Below are positions 1 through 6,722 of a DNA stretch of 11,977 bases, piece after piece. The DNA comes from Myxococcales bacterium (GTDB lineage: Bacteria > Myxococcota > Myxococcia > Myxococcales > Anaeromyxobacteraceae). Made by a program: the position numbers and the translations under genes. The stretch's first letter is position 1; every line of letters begins with the position of its first letter. The notes under the pieces are model-generated. The model worked only from the letters and a program-made list of their open reading frames with translations. It was not told the origin of the DNA and made no database searches. The stretch is taken from contig JAJYAW010000044.1 of NCBI GenBank assembly GCA_021779335.1, positions 1 to 11,977 of the forward strand. Direction: 5' to 3'.

Positions 1-22
1 ACCTGGCGCCGGCAGAGAGCCG

Positions 23-50
23 TTGACTCCGCAGCCGTACGCGCTATAAA
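23..50 (+). promoter_or_regulatory. Sigma-70-type promoter of the tRNA-Val gene
   Basis: A -35 box TTGACT (23-28) and a -10 box TATAAA (45-50) are separated by 16 bases. Each matches the consensus at five of six positions, which stands out in DNA this GC-rich. Transcription would start near 57, about 11 bases before the mature tRNA 5' end, as expected for a short tRNA precursor leader. Confidence 0.8.
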
Positions 51-67
51 CGCGCCCCTGTCGCAGA

Positions 68-139
<72 letters not shown>

Positions 140-153
140 ACGAGGACGAGAAC

Positions 154-184
154 GGGGAATCGCCGGGAGGCGGTTCCCCTTTTT
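154..184 (+). terminator. Intrinsic terminator of tRNA-Val
   Basis: An 11-bp stem (154-164 with 169-179, one G-T wobble) closes the 4-base loop GGGA and is followed by five T residues (180-184). It lies 15 bases after the tRNA 3' end, the textbook position and form for a Rho-independent terminator. Confidence 0.9.
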
Positions 185-338
185 CGTGTGGGGCGCGGGT
201 GCGTCGGGGTGGAAGGGGCGCGCGACGCGCTGGGCCACTTCCCGCAGCCGGGCGAGGTGCCGCCTCGAGTCGCCGCTCCGGCACGCGGGGCAACCGCCCA
301 GCCGCCACACCGGCAGTGCGTCGAGGTAAAGTCCCCCA

Positions 339-659
339 ATGCCCACCTCTTCGCCAAGATCGACCTGGCGCGACTATCGCATCCGCTGGTGGTTGGCGCT
401 GACACTTGGATGTACGGCCCTGGCCACCGCGTTCTCGGCGAGCCGTGGCGGTGGACTCTCCATCTGGTTCGCCTGCGCCTTCGTGCCCGCGGTGATCTGG
501 CTCGGCCTGTTTCGGTGCCCCGGATGCGGCAAGTACTTCCATCGCAAGGCCGGGTGGCACAACGTGCTGGCGAGGCGCTGCCTCAATTGCGGCCTGCCCG
601 CGCTTCAGGACCCTCCGCCACCGGGTCCAGCGACCGCCTCCCCGCGCCCTCGGCCGTAG
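339..659 (+). CDS. Small two-helix membrane protein with a zinc ribbon
   Basis: The predicted 106-residue protein has a basic N-terminus, two hydrophobic segments (about residues 17-33 and 40-58), then a cytosol-type zinc ribbon: CPGC at residues 60-63 and CLNC at 81-84, two CxxC pairs 17 residues apart. The C-terminal 20 residues are Pro/Ala-rich and probably disordered. The start ATG is preceded by GAGG (323-326) with a 12-base gap, a rather long spacing. Third codon positions are less GC-biased than in the neighbouring enzymes, which suggests low expression or weaker constraint. Proteins with two helices followed by a single CxxC...CxxC ribbon are widespread but functionally uncharacterised, so no function is assigned. 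The paired cysteines and the helices make a chance ORF unlikely. No promoter is visible in the 150 GC-rich bases upstream. Confidence 0.72.
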   Translation: MPTSSPRSTWRDYRIRWWLALTLGCTALATAFSASRGGGLSIWFACAFVPAVIWLGLFRCPGCGKYFHRKAGWHNVLARRCLNCGLPALQDPPPPGPATASPRPRP

Positions 660-713
660 CCTCGCCGTCCGGCCCGCGGCGGCGCGCGGCGCCCCGCCGC
701 CACCACCCCTTCC

Positions 714-743
714 TTGCCTCCCCGCGCCGCCCCGCGCTACAAA
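714..743 (+). promoter_or_regulatory. Candidate promoter of thrS
   Basis: TTGCCT (714-719) and TACAAA (738-743) are 18 bases apart, with four of six consensus matches each. TACAAA is the only AT-rich hexamer in a long GC-only stretch. The predicted start, near 750, gives a leader of about 70 bases before the thrS ATG. Support is moderate. Confidence 0.45.
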
Positions 744-765
744 CCCGCGGCCCGCCCGCCTCCCC

Positions 766-792
766 GGCCAGCCCCGCGCTGGCCTCTTTTTT
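766..792 (+). terminator. Intrinsic terminator inside the thrS leader
   Basis: GGCCAGC (766-772) and GCTGGCC (778-784) form a perfect 7-bp stem around a 5-base loop, followed by TC and then six T residues (787-792). This has the form of a Rho-independent terminator. It ends 11 bases before the thrS ribosome site and 27 bases before the start codon, leaving no room for a promoter in between. It may end transcription from the zinc-ribbon gene, act as an attenuator for thrS, or both. A competing 5-bp helix (765-769 with 798-802) would break it, but is weak evidence for antitermination. Confidence 0.7.
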
Positions 793-818
793 CGCCGGGC
801 CGTGAGGAGCCGCAGCCC

Positions 819-2780
819 ATGTCCGAACTCGTCAAGGTGACCCTCCCCGACGGCAGCCAGAAGGAGGTGGCCAGGGGCACCACCGTCCTCGACTTCGTCA
901 AGGTCTCCATCGGCGCCGGCCTTGCCAAGGCGGCCTACGTCGCCAAGCTCGACGGCGTGGCGGTCGATCTCTCCCGCACCCTCGAGCGCGACGTGAAGCT
1001 CGAGGTGATCACCACCAGGAACCCGGAGGCGCTCGAGGTGGCGCGCCACGACGCCGCGCACGTCATGGCGTCGGTGGTGCAGCGGCTCTACCCCGGCACC
1101 CAGGTGACCATCGGCCCGTCCATCGAGGACGGCTTCTACTACGACTTCGCCCGCCCCACGCCCTTCGGCCCGGAGGACCTCGAGAAGATCGAGAAGGCCA
1201 CCAACGAGGCCATCAAGGCCGACCAGCCCTTCGTCCGGGAGGAGGTGACCCCGGAGGCCGCCGTCGCGCTCTTCGAGGGGCTCGGCGAGAAGTACAAGGT
1301 CGAGCTCGTCAAGGACATCGTGGCCAAGGGGGCGAAGACGCTGACCCTCTACCGCCACGGCGACTGGGTCGACTTCTGCCTCGGGCCCCACGGGCCGTCC
1401 ACCGGCCGCATCGGCGTGGTGAAGCTCCTCAGCGTGGCCGGGGCGTACTGGCGCGGCGACTCCAGGAACGCCATGCTCCAGCGCGTCTACGGCACCGCCT
1501 TCTTCGACAAGAAGGCGCTCGACGCCCACCTCCTGAAGCTGGAGGAGGTGAAGAAGCGCGACCACCGCAAGCTCGGCCCGGCGCTCGGCCTCTTCGCCTT
1601 CCACGAGTACGCCCCCGGCTCCCCCTTCTGGCTGCCGCACGGCACCACGCTCTACAACGTGCTCGAGGCCGCCATGCGGCACCTCGTCAACGCCAACGGC
1701 TACCAGGAGGTGAAGACCCCGCTGCTCTTCAACAAGCGGCTCTGGGAGCAGAGCGGCCACTGGGGGCCGTACAAGAAGAACATGTTCCTGGTGGTGGACA
1801 GCGAGTCGGACGAGGCGCTGCCGCTCGACGAGCGCTGCTCCTTCTCGCTCAAGCCCATGAACTGCCCGTCGCACCACCTCATCTACCGGATGGCGCGCCG
1901 CTCCTACCGCGACCTGCCGCTGCGCTACTACACCACCGACGCCCTGCACCGGAACGAGGCCTCCGGCTCGCTGGGCGGCCTGACCCGGGTGCGCCAGTTC
2001 GAGCAGGACGACTCGCACATCTACCTGATGGAGTCGCAGATCGCCGACGAGGTGCAGCGCATCGTCGACCTGATGAAGATCGTCTACGGCGCCTTCGGCC
2101 TGCAGTTCGCGCTCCAGTTCTCCACCCGGCCGCCCCTCCAGGCGGACCGGATCGGCGACGACGCCCTGTGGGACAAGGCCGAGGGGGCGCTCCAGGCGGC
2201 GCTGGAGAGGATCGGCATGCCCTGGACGCTCAACCCGGGCGACGGCGCCTTCTACGGCCCCAAGATCGACTTCACCGTGACCGACTCGCTCGGGCGGCAG
2301 TGGCAGACCTGCACCATCCAGCTCGACTACGCCGCGCCGGAGCGCTTCGACCTCACCTTCGTCGGCGCCGACAACGCCGAGCACCGGCCGGTGGTGATCC
2401 ACCGGGCCATCTACGGCTCCTTCGAGCGCTTCATCGCCATCCTCACCGAGCACTACGCCGGCGCCTTCCCGGCCTGGCTGGCGCCGGTTCAGGCCCGCGT
2501 CCTCATGGTCTCGGAGCGCTTCGACGCCTGGGGCCGCGCGGTGCGCGACCGGCTGGTGGCGGCCGGCTGGCGCGTCGAGCTCGACGACTCCTCCGACAAG
2601 CTGGGCGCCAAGATCCGCAACGCCGAGCTCGCCAAGATCCCCTACGCCCTCATCATCGGCGAGAAGGAGGCCGAGGCGCAGGGCGTGGCGCCGCGCCGCC
2701 ACGGCGGCCAGGACCTGAAGTCCATGAGCCTCGAGGCCTTCCTCGACCTGCTGGACGCGGAGGCCCGGCCGCCGTACTGA
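819..2780 (+). CDS. thrS: Threonine--tRNA ligase (threonyl-tRNA synthetase)
   Basis: A class II aminoacyl-tRNA synthetase of 653 residues that charges tRNA-Thr in the cytosol (E. coli enzyme about 640). All domains are present in order: TGS domain (about 1-65); editing/SAD domain with its HxxxH (H77, H81) and CxxxH (C187, H191) ligands and the AGAYWRGDS segment (207-215); catalytic core with KPMNCP (345-350), HRNEASGS (377-384) and DDSH (397-400); and a C-terminal anticodon-binding domain (about 555-645). The three zinc ligands that recognise threonine are present as C349, H400 and H528. The start is ATG with GAGGAG at 804-809, nine bases upstream. The reading frame stays open back to a TTG at 714, but that codon lacks a ribosome site and overlaps the candidate promoter. 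No terminator with a T-run follows the gene; the next 70 bases hold a GC tandem repeat. Confidence 0.97.
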   Translation: MSELVKVTLPDGSQKEVARGTTVLDFVKVSIGAGLAKAAYVAKLDGVAVDLSRTLERDVKLEVITTRNPEALEVARHDAAHVMASVVQRLYPGTQVTIGPSIEDGFYYDFARPTPFGPEDLEKIEKATNEAIKADQPFVREEVTPEAAVALFEGLGEKYKVELVKDIVAKGAKTLTLYRHGDWVDFCLGPHGPSTGRIGVVKLLSVAGAYWRGDSRNAMLQRVYGTAFFDKKALDAHLLKLEEVKKRDHRKLGPALGLFAFHEYAPGSPFWLPHGTTLYNVLEAAMRHLVNANGYQEVKTPLLFNKRLWEQSGHWGPYKKNMFLVVDSESDEALPLDERCSFSLKPMNCPSHHLIYRMARRSYRDLPLRYYTTDALHRNEASGSLGGLTRVRQFEQDDSHIYLMESQIADEVQRIVDLMKIVYGAFGLQFALQFSTRPPLQADRIGDDALWDKAEGALQAALERIGMPWTLNPGDGAFYGPKIDFTVTDSLGRQWQTCTIQLDYAAPERFDLTFVGADNAEHRPVVIHRAIYGSFERFIAILTEHYAGAFPAWLAPVQARVLMVSERFDAWGRAVRDRLVAAGWRVELDDSSDKLGAKIRNAELAKIPYALIIGEKEAEAQGVAPRRHGGQDLKSMSLEAFLDLLDAEARPPY

Positions 2781-2791
2781 CGCCCGGCCCT

Positions 2792-2839
2792 GGCCCCGAC
2801 GCGGGCCCCGACGCGGGCACCGGCGCGGGCCCCGGCGGG
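2792..2839. repeat. Four tandem 12-bp GC-rich repeats
   Basis: Units 2792-2803 and 2804-2815 are identical (GGCCCCGACGCG). Units 2816-2827 and 2828-2839 are variants with two changes each. The array begins 11 bases after the thrS stop and ends 9 bases before the leuA -35 box. It is noncoding as far as can be seen and resembles a slippage-prone minisatellite. Confidence 0.8.
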
Positions 2840-2848
2840 TGCGCCCCC

Positions 2849-2877
2849 TTGACCAGCCGCGCCCGGTTCATTAACCT
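2849..2877 (+). promoter_or_regulatory. Candidate promoter of the leu-ilv operon
   Basis: TTGACC (2849-2854) and TAACCT (2872-2877) are separated by exactly 17 bases. The -35 box matches the consensus at five positions; the -10 box is weaker (three), but sits in the only AT-containing patch between thrS and leuA. Transcription would start at about 2882-2888, almost on top of the leader ORF start codon. Confidence 0.6.
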
Positions 2878-2887
2878 GCCCGTTCCG

Positions 2888-2953
2888 ATGCACTTCGCGC
2901 GCAGCCAGCATCGACTTCTTCGCCCGGCGGGAGAGGTATCCCGGCCAGGGTGA
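2888..2953 (+). CDS. Putative leucine leader peptide (21 codons)
   Basis: The ORF runs from ATG 2888 to TGA 2951-2953 and encodes a 21-residue basic peptide beginning MHFARSQHRLLRP. Residues 10 and 11 are tandem leucines, both CTT (2915-2920), a codon rarely used in this genome's CTC/CTG-dominated genes. Other uncommon codons are CGA at residue 9 and GTA at residue 17. There is no Shine-Dalgarno site. The -10 box ends only 10 bases upstream, so the mRNA would be leaderless or nearly so. The ORF lies immediately before leuA, and its Leu codons are built into the first of three competing RNA helices. This is the arrangement of classic amino acid attenuators such as the E. coli leu leader. The peptide is inferred from context; it has no recognisable homology. 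Confidence 0.6.
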   Translation: MHFARSQHRLLRPAGEVSRPG

Positions 2954-2999
2954 CGCTGCGCCGCGACCTCTTCCCGCCGTTCCGGTCGGAAGAGGTTGC
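2914..2999 (+). promoter_or_regulatory. Putative leuA attenuator: three mutually exclusive helices
   Basis: Helix 1:2 pairs 2914-2921, which contains the Leu codons, with 2930-2937 (8 bp, two G-U). Helix 2:3 pairs 2925-2937 with 2966-2979: 13 Watson-Crick pairs interrupted only by a bulged T2971. Helix 3:4 pairs 2963-2974 with 2988-2999 (12 bp, one G-U), and its loop can add a further small stem (2976-2979 with 2983-2986). Segment 2 cannot be in both 1:2 and 2:3, nor segment 3 in both 2:3 and 3:4. By analogy with known attenuators, a ribosome stalled at the Leu codons would favour 2:3 and expression, while one reaching the stop at 2951 would favour 3:4. No T-run follows 3:4 (next bases CCTCGAAAGG), so termination would need Rho or pausing, or control could act on translation. 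Confidence 0.6.
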
Positions 3000-3055
3000 C
3001 CTCGAAAGGCGAGCCACCCTCCTTCGGCCCCACACCTGGAGCCCGAGGTTTCGCC

Positions 3056-4705
3056 ATGTCGAGTCCCACCGCCAACGCCGCCCCCCACGCCGTCCCCACC
3101 ACGCAGGCGCCTCAGAGCCGAGGGCAACCGAACGTGAGCAACGCCGGCCCGGATCGCATCGTCATCTTCGACACCACGCTGCGCGACGGCGAGCAGTCCC
3201 CCGGCGCGTCCATGAACCTGGAGCAGAAGCTCCAGGTGGCGCGCGCGCTGCGCGACCTCGGGGTGGACGTCATCGAGGCCGGCTTCGCGGCCGCCTCGCC
3301 GGGCGACCTCGAGGCCATCCAGGGCGTCAGCCGCGAGGTCGAGGGGCCGGTCATCTGCAGCCTCTCCCGCTGCAGCAAGGGCGACATCGCCGCCTCCTGG
3401 GAGGCGCTCCAGGACGCGCCGCGCCGCCGCTGCCACGTCTTCCTGGCCACCAGCCCCATCCACCGCGACTTCAAGCTGAAGATGGCCAAGGAGGAGATCA
3501 TCCGCCGGGCCGTCGAGGGCGTCAGGATGGCCCGCGAGCGGTTCGAGGACGTGGAGTTCTCCGCCGAGGACTCGGCCCGCACCGAGCTCGACTTCCTGGT
3601 GGAGGTGGTGGAGCGGGCCATCGAGGCCGGCGCCACCACGGTGAACATCCCGGACACGGTGGGGTACGCGCTGCCGTCCACCTACGCCGACACCATCCGC
3701 CACCTCAGGAAGCACGTGCGCGGCATCGAGCGGGCCGTCATCTCGGTCCACTGCCACAACGACCTCGGGCTGGCGGTGGCCAACTCTCTGGCCGGCGTCA
3801 TGGAGGGCGCCCGCCAGGTGGAGTGCACCATCAACGGCATCGGGGAGCGGGCCGGCAACGCCTCGCTGGAGGAGATCGTCATGGCGTGCAAGACCCGCCA
3901 GGACGTCCTCAAGCTCCGCCACGGGGTCAAGACCGAGCGGCTCTACCCCACCAGCCGCCTGGTCACCCAGGTCACCGGCCTGCACGTGCAGCGCAACAAG
4001 GCCATCGTGGGGCAGAACGCCTTCGCCCACGAGGCCGGCATCCACCAGCACGGCATGCTGACCCACCGCGAGACCTACGAGATCATGCGGCCGGAGGAGG
4101 TCGGCTTCGCCCGGAGCCAGCTCGTGCTCGGCAAGCACTCCGGCCGGCACGCCCTCAAGGAGCGGCTGGTGGCGCTCGGCTACCAGCTGCCCGACGCGGC
4201 CGTCGACAAGGTCTTCGCCGACTTCAAGGTGCTGGCGGACAAGAAGAAGGACATCTACGACGCCGACCTCGAGGCGCTGGTGGTGCACGGCCAGATCCTG
4301 GGGAAGGGGACGGTGGCCTGGGAGCTCGACGCGCTCTCCACCACCTCCGGCACCGGCACGCTGCCGGTCGCGTCGGTGGCGCTCAAGAACGCCGCCGGCG
4401 AGAAGCTGCAGGCGGTGGCCTCGGGCGACGGCCCGGTCGACGCCGTCTTCAAGGCCATCGAGCAGGTGACCGGCTTCACGGTCAAGCTGCGCGACTACCA
4501 GATCGCCAGCGTCTCCACCGGCGAGGACGCCCAGGGCGAGGTCTCCATCGAGGTGGAGCACGCCACCGGCGTCTACCGCGGCCGCGCCCTCTCCACCGAC
4601 ATCATCGAGGGGAGCGCGCGCGCCTTCCTCGACGTGGTCAACCGCATCGCGCTCAAGGTGGCGCCCAAGGACGAGGGCGCCCGCGCCGAGCTGGGGTCGC
4701 CGTGA
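3056..4705 (+). CDS. leuA: 2-isopropylmalate synthase
   Basis: Cytosolic enzyme of the first committed step of leucine synthesis, condensing acetyl-CoA with 2-ketoisovalerate. As called it has 549 residues. The catalytic TIM barrel opens with FDTTLRDGEQSPG (38-50), where D40 is a metal ligand; the HCHND motif (232-236) supplies the other metal ligands, and GIGERAGNAS is at 261-270. The C-terminal regulatory domain (about 415-540) is complete, so feedback inhibition by leucine is expected. The ATG start has CGAGG (3044-3048) 7 bases upstream. A second start, GTG 3134 (residue 27), has GAGGG (3120-3124) 9 bases upstream; it would give 523 residues, the same as E. coli LeuA, and the first 26 residues are low-complexity. 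Either start may be used. An in-frame TTG at 2996 lies inside the attenuator stem and is rejected. The stop overlaps the leuC start as GTGA. Confidence 0.95.
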   Translation: MSSPTANAAPHAVPTTQAPQSRGQPNVSNAGPDRIVIFDTTLRDGEQSPGASMNLEQKLQVARALRDLGVDVIEAGFAAASPGDLEAIQGVSREVEGPVICSLSRCSKGDIAASWEALQDAPRRRCHVFLATSPIHRDFKLKMAKEEIIRRAVEGVRMARERFEDVEFSAEDSARTELDFLVEVVERAIEAGATTVNIPDTVGYALPSTYADTIRHLRKHVRGIERAVISVHCHNDLGLAVANSLAGVMEGARQVECTINGIGERAGNASLEEIVMACKTRQDVLKLRHGVKTERLYPTSRLVTQVTGLHVQRNKAIVGQNAFAHEAGIHQHGMLTHRETYEIMRPEEVGFARSQLVLGKHSGRHALKERLVALGYQLPDAAVDKVFADFKVLADKKKDIYDADLEALVVHGQILGKGTVAWELDALSTTSGTGTLPVASVALKNAAGEKLQAVASGDGPVDAVFKAIEQVTGFTVKLRDYQIASVSTGEDAQGEVSIEVEHATGVYRGRALSTDIIEGSARAFLDVVNRIALKVAPKDEGARAELGSP

Positions 4706-6153
4706 CGGGCGCCGTCCCGGACCGCGGGGCCGCCCCCCGCACGCTGCTCGAGAAGGTGTGGGACGCGCACGTGGTGGTGCCCGAGTCGGCCGAGACGCCG
4801 GCGGTGCTCTACGTGGATCTCCACCTGGTCCACGAGGTGACGAGCCCGCAGGCCTTCTCGGTGCTCCGGGAGCGGGGCCTGAAGGTCCGGCGCACCGGGC
4901 GGACGCTGGCCACCATGGACCACTCCACGCCGACGCTGCCGCGCCGCGCCGACGGCCGCTTCCCCTTCGCCGACGCGCAGGCCGAGGCGCAGGTGGACCA
5001 GCTCTCGCGCAACTGCGCCGACTTCGGCGTCGAGCTCCACGGGCTCGGCAGCCCGGCGCAGGGCGTGGTCCACGTCTTCGGGCCGGAGATGGGCGCCACC
5101 CAGCCCGGCATGACGGTGGTCTGCGGCGACAGCCACACCGCCACCCACGGCGCCTTCGGCGCCCTGGCCTTCGGCATCGGCACCTCCGAGGTGGGCCACG
5201 TGCTGGCCACCCAGTGCCTGCTGCAGCGCCGCCCCAGGACGCTGGCGGTCCGCGTCGAGGGGGCGCTGCGCCCCGGCGTCGGGGCCAAGGACCTCATCCT
5301 GGCCATCATCGCCCGGCTCGGCGTGGGCGGCGGCACCGGCCACGTCATCGAGTACCTCGGCCCGGCGGTGCGCGCCCTCTCCATGGAGGCCCGCATGACC
5401 CTGTGCAACATGTCCATCGAGGCGGGCGCCCGCGCCGGCATGGTGGCGCCCGACGACACCACCTTCCGGTGGCTGGCCGGGCGGCCGCGGGTGCCGGTGG
5501 GCTCGGCCTGGGACGCGGCCGTGGCGCGCTGGCGGACGCTGCCGAGCGACCCCGGCGCGCGCTACGACCGGGAGGTCACCATCGACGCCGCCGCGCTCGA
5601 GCCCATGATCACCTTCGGCACCAACCCCGGCCAGGCCATGGCGGTCACGGCCGCCGTGCCGGACCCGGCCGCCGAGCCCGACGCGGGCGCGCGGGCCTCG
5701 CTGGAGGCGGCGCTCCGCTACATGGGGCTCACCGCCGGCCGGCCCATCCTGGGCCAGCCGGTGGACGTGGTCTTCGTCGGCTCGTGCACCAACGGGCGGC
5801 TGGAGGACATGCGCGAGGCCGCCGCGGTGCTCCAGGGGCGGAAGGTGAAGGTGCGGACCCTGGTGGTGCCCGGCTCGCAGCTCGTCAAGCGGCAGGCCGA
5901 GGCCGAGGGGCTGGACCGGGTGGTGCGGGCGGCCGGGGCCGAGTGGCGCGAGCCGGGCTGCTCCATGTGCATCGCCATGAACGGCGACCGGATCGAGCGG
6001 GGCCAGTACTGCGTCTCCACCTCCAACCGGAACTTCGAGGGGCGCCAGGGCGCGGGCGGCCGCACGCTGCTGGCCAGCCCGGCCACGGCGGCCGCGGCGG
6101 CGGTGGCCGGCGCGGTGGCGGACCCCAGGCGGCTGACGGAGGGCGCGCCGTGA
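4702..6153 (+). CDS. leuC: 3-isopropylmalate dehydratase, large subunit
   Basis: Large subunit of the aconitase-family enzyme that isomerises 2- to 3-isopropylmalate; it carries the [4Fe-4S] cluster. The product is 483 residues (E. coli about 466). The three cluster cysteines are C362 in GSCTNGR (360-366) and C420 and C423 in PGCSMC (418-423). Other family signatures are MDHSTPT (72-78), CGDSHTATHGAFG (141-153) and STSNRNFEGRQG (439-450). The start is GTG 4702, whose last bases form the leuA stop (GTGA); only a weak GGGG (4693-4696) precedes it, so translation is probably coupled to leuA. The 3' end overlaps leuD in the same way. The class fits the two-subunit bacterial LeuCD form, since leuD follows at once. 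Confidence 0.96.
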   Translation: MTGAVPDRGAAPRTLLEKVWDAHVVVPESAETPAVLYVDLHLVHEVTSPQAFSVLRERGLKVRRTGRTLATMDHSTPTLPRRADGRFPFADAQAEAQVDQLSRNCADFGVELHGLGSPAQGVVHVFGPEMGATQPGMTVVCGDSHTATHGAFGALAFGIGTSEVGHVLATQCLLQRRPRTLAVRVEGALRPGVGAKDLILAIIARLGVGGGTGHVIEYLGPAVRALSMEARMTLCNMSIEAGARAGMVAPDDTTFRWLAGRPRVPVGSAWDAAVARWRTLPSDPGARYDREVTIDAAALEPMITFGTNPGQAMAVTAAVPDPAAEPDAGARASLEAALRYMGLTAGRPILGQPVDVVFVGSCTNGRLEDMREAAAVLQGRKVKVRTLVVPGSQLVKRQAEAEGLDRVVRAAGAEWREPGCSMCIAMNGDRIERGQYCVSTSNRNFEGRQGAGGRTLLASPATAAAAAVAGAVADPRRLTEGAP

Positions 6154-6722
6154 ACCCCATCCAGATCATCGAGAGCCGGACGGTGGTGCTCCCCCGGGAG
6201 AACATCGACACCGACCAGATCATCCCGGCCCGCTTCCTCAAGGGGACCGACAAGGCGGGCCTGGGGAAGGCGGCCTTCGCCGACTGGCGCTACGCCGCCG
6301 ACGGCACGCCGGTGCCCGGCTTCGTCCTCAACCAGCCGGCGGCGCAGGGCTGCGCCGTGCTGGTGGCGGGCGACAACTTCGGGTGCGGCTCGTCGCGGGA
6401 GCACGCCCCCTGGGCGCTGCACGACTTCGGCTTCCGCGCCGTCATCTCCACCCGCATCGCCGACATCTTCAAGAACAACGCGCTCAAGAACGGGCTGCTC
6501 CCCGTCGTCGTCGACGCGGCCAGCCACGCCGCGCTGCTGGCGGCGCCGGGCGCGCCGGTGCGCATCGACCTGGCGGCGCAGACCGTGACGCTCCCGGGCG
6601 GCCGGGAGGTCCACTTCCCCATCGACGGCTTCAGCCGCTACTGCCTCCTCAACGGGGTGGACGAGCTGGGCTTCCTGCTCTCGCAGGAGAGCGCCATCGC
6701 AGGGTACGAGGGGTCGCGATGA
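6150..6722 (+). CDS. leuD: 3-isopropylmalate dehydratase, small subunit
   Basis: Small (swivel-domain) subunit that joins LeuC to form the active site. The product is 190 residues (E. coli 201). Signatures visible are NIDTDQIIP (18-26), the substrate-binding GDNFGCGSSREHAPWAL (74-90) and FKNNALKNGLLP (107-118). The start is GTG 6150, overlapping the leuC stop as GTGA, with a strong GGAGGG (6138-6143) 6 bases upstream. The stop overlaps the leuB start as ATGA. The large and small subunits therefore come from adjacent, coupled cistrons, which suits a 1:1 complex. Confidence 0.96.
   Translation: MNPIQIIESRTVVLPRENIDTDQIIPARFLKGTDKAGLGKAAFADWRYAADGTPVPGFVLNQPAAQGCAVLVAGDNFGCGSSREHAPWALHDFGFRAVISTRIADIFKNNALKNGLLPVVVDAASHAALLAAPGAPVRIDLAAQTVTLPGGREVHFPIDGFSRYCLLNGVDELGFLLSQESAIAGYEGSR

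Noticed and set aside
188..805. A 205-codon + strand frame overlapping the zinc-ribbon gene
   Set aside because: Its translation is Pro/Ala/Arg-rich with no motif, it runs through the thrS leader terminator, and the overlapping frame carries the CxxC zinc ribbon and membrane helices.
714..818. Upstream TTG start that would lengthen ThrRS by 35 residues
   Set aside because: No ribosome site, the added residues are Pro/Arg-rich and unlike a TGS domain, and the region holds a promoter-like sequence and a terminator. ATG 819 has a good GAGGAG.
2781..3055. A leuA T-box riboswitch
   Set aside because: T-box control of leuA is known in deltaproteobacteria, so I looked for the conserved GGTGGNACCGCG core. 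None is present; AGGGTGACGCTGCGCCGCG (2947-2965) is only a superficial resemblance, and the competing helices fit a peptide attenuator better.
2996..3055. TTG 2996 as the leuA start
   Set aside because: It lies inside the 3' arm of the strong 3:4 hairpin, the added residues are not LeuA-like, and ATG 3056 and GTG 3134 both have better-placed ribosome sites.
2642..4561. Long - strand frame opposite leuA and its leader; similar ones at 4573-5343, 5718-6614, 6638-7945, 7695-9635 and 9523-11790
   Set aside because: All mirror well-identified + strand enzymes, show low-complexity antisense translations and have no ribosome sites consistent with an operon.
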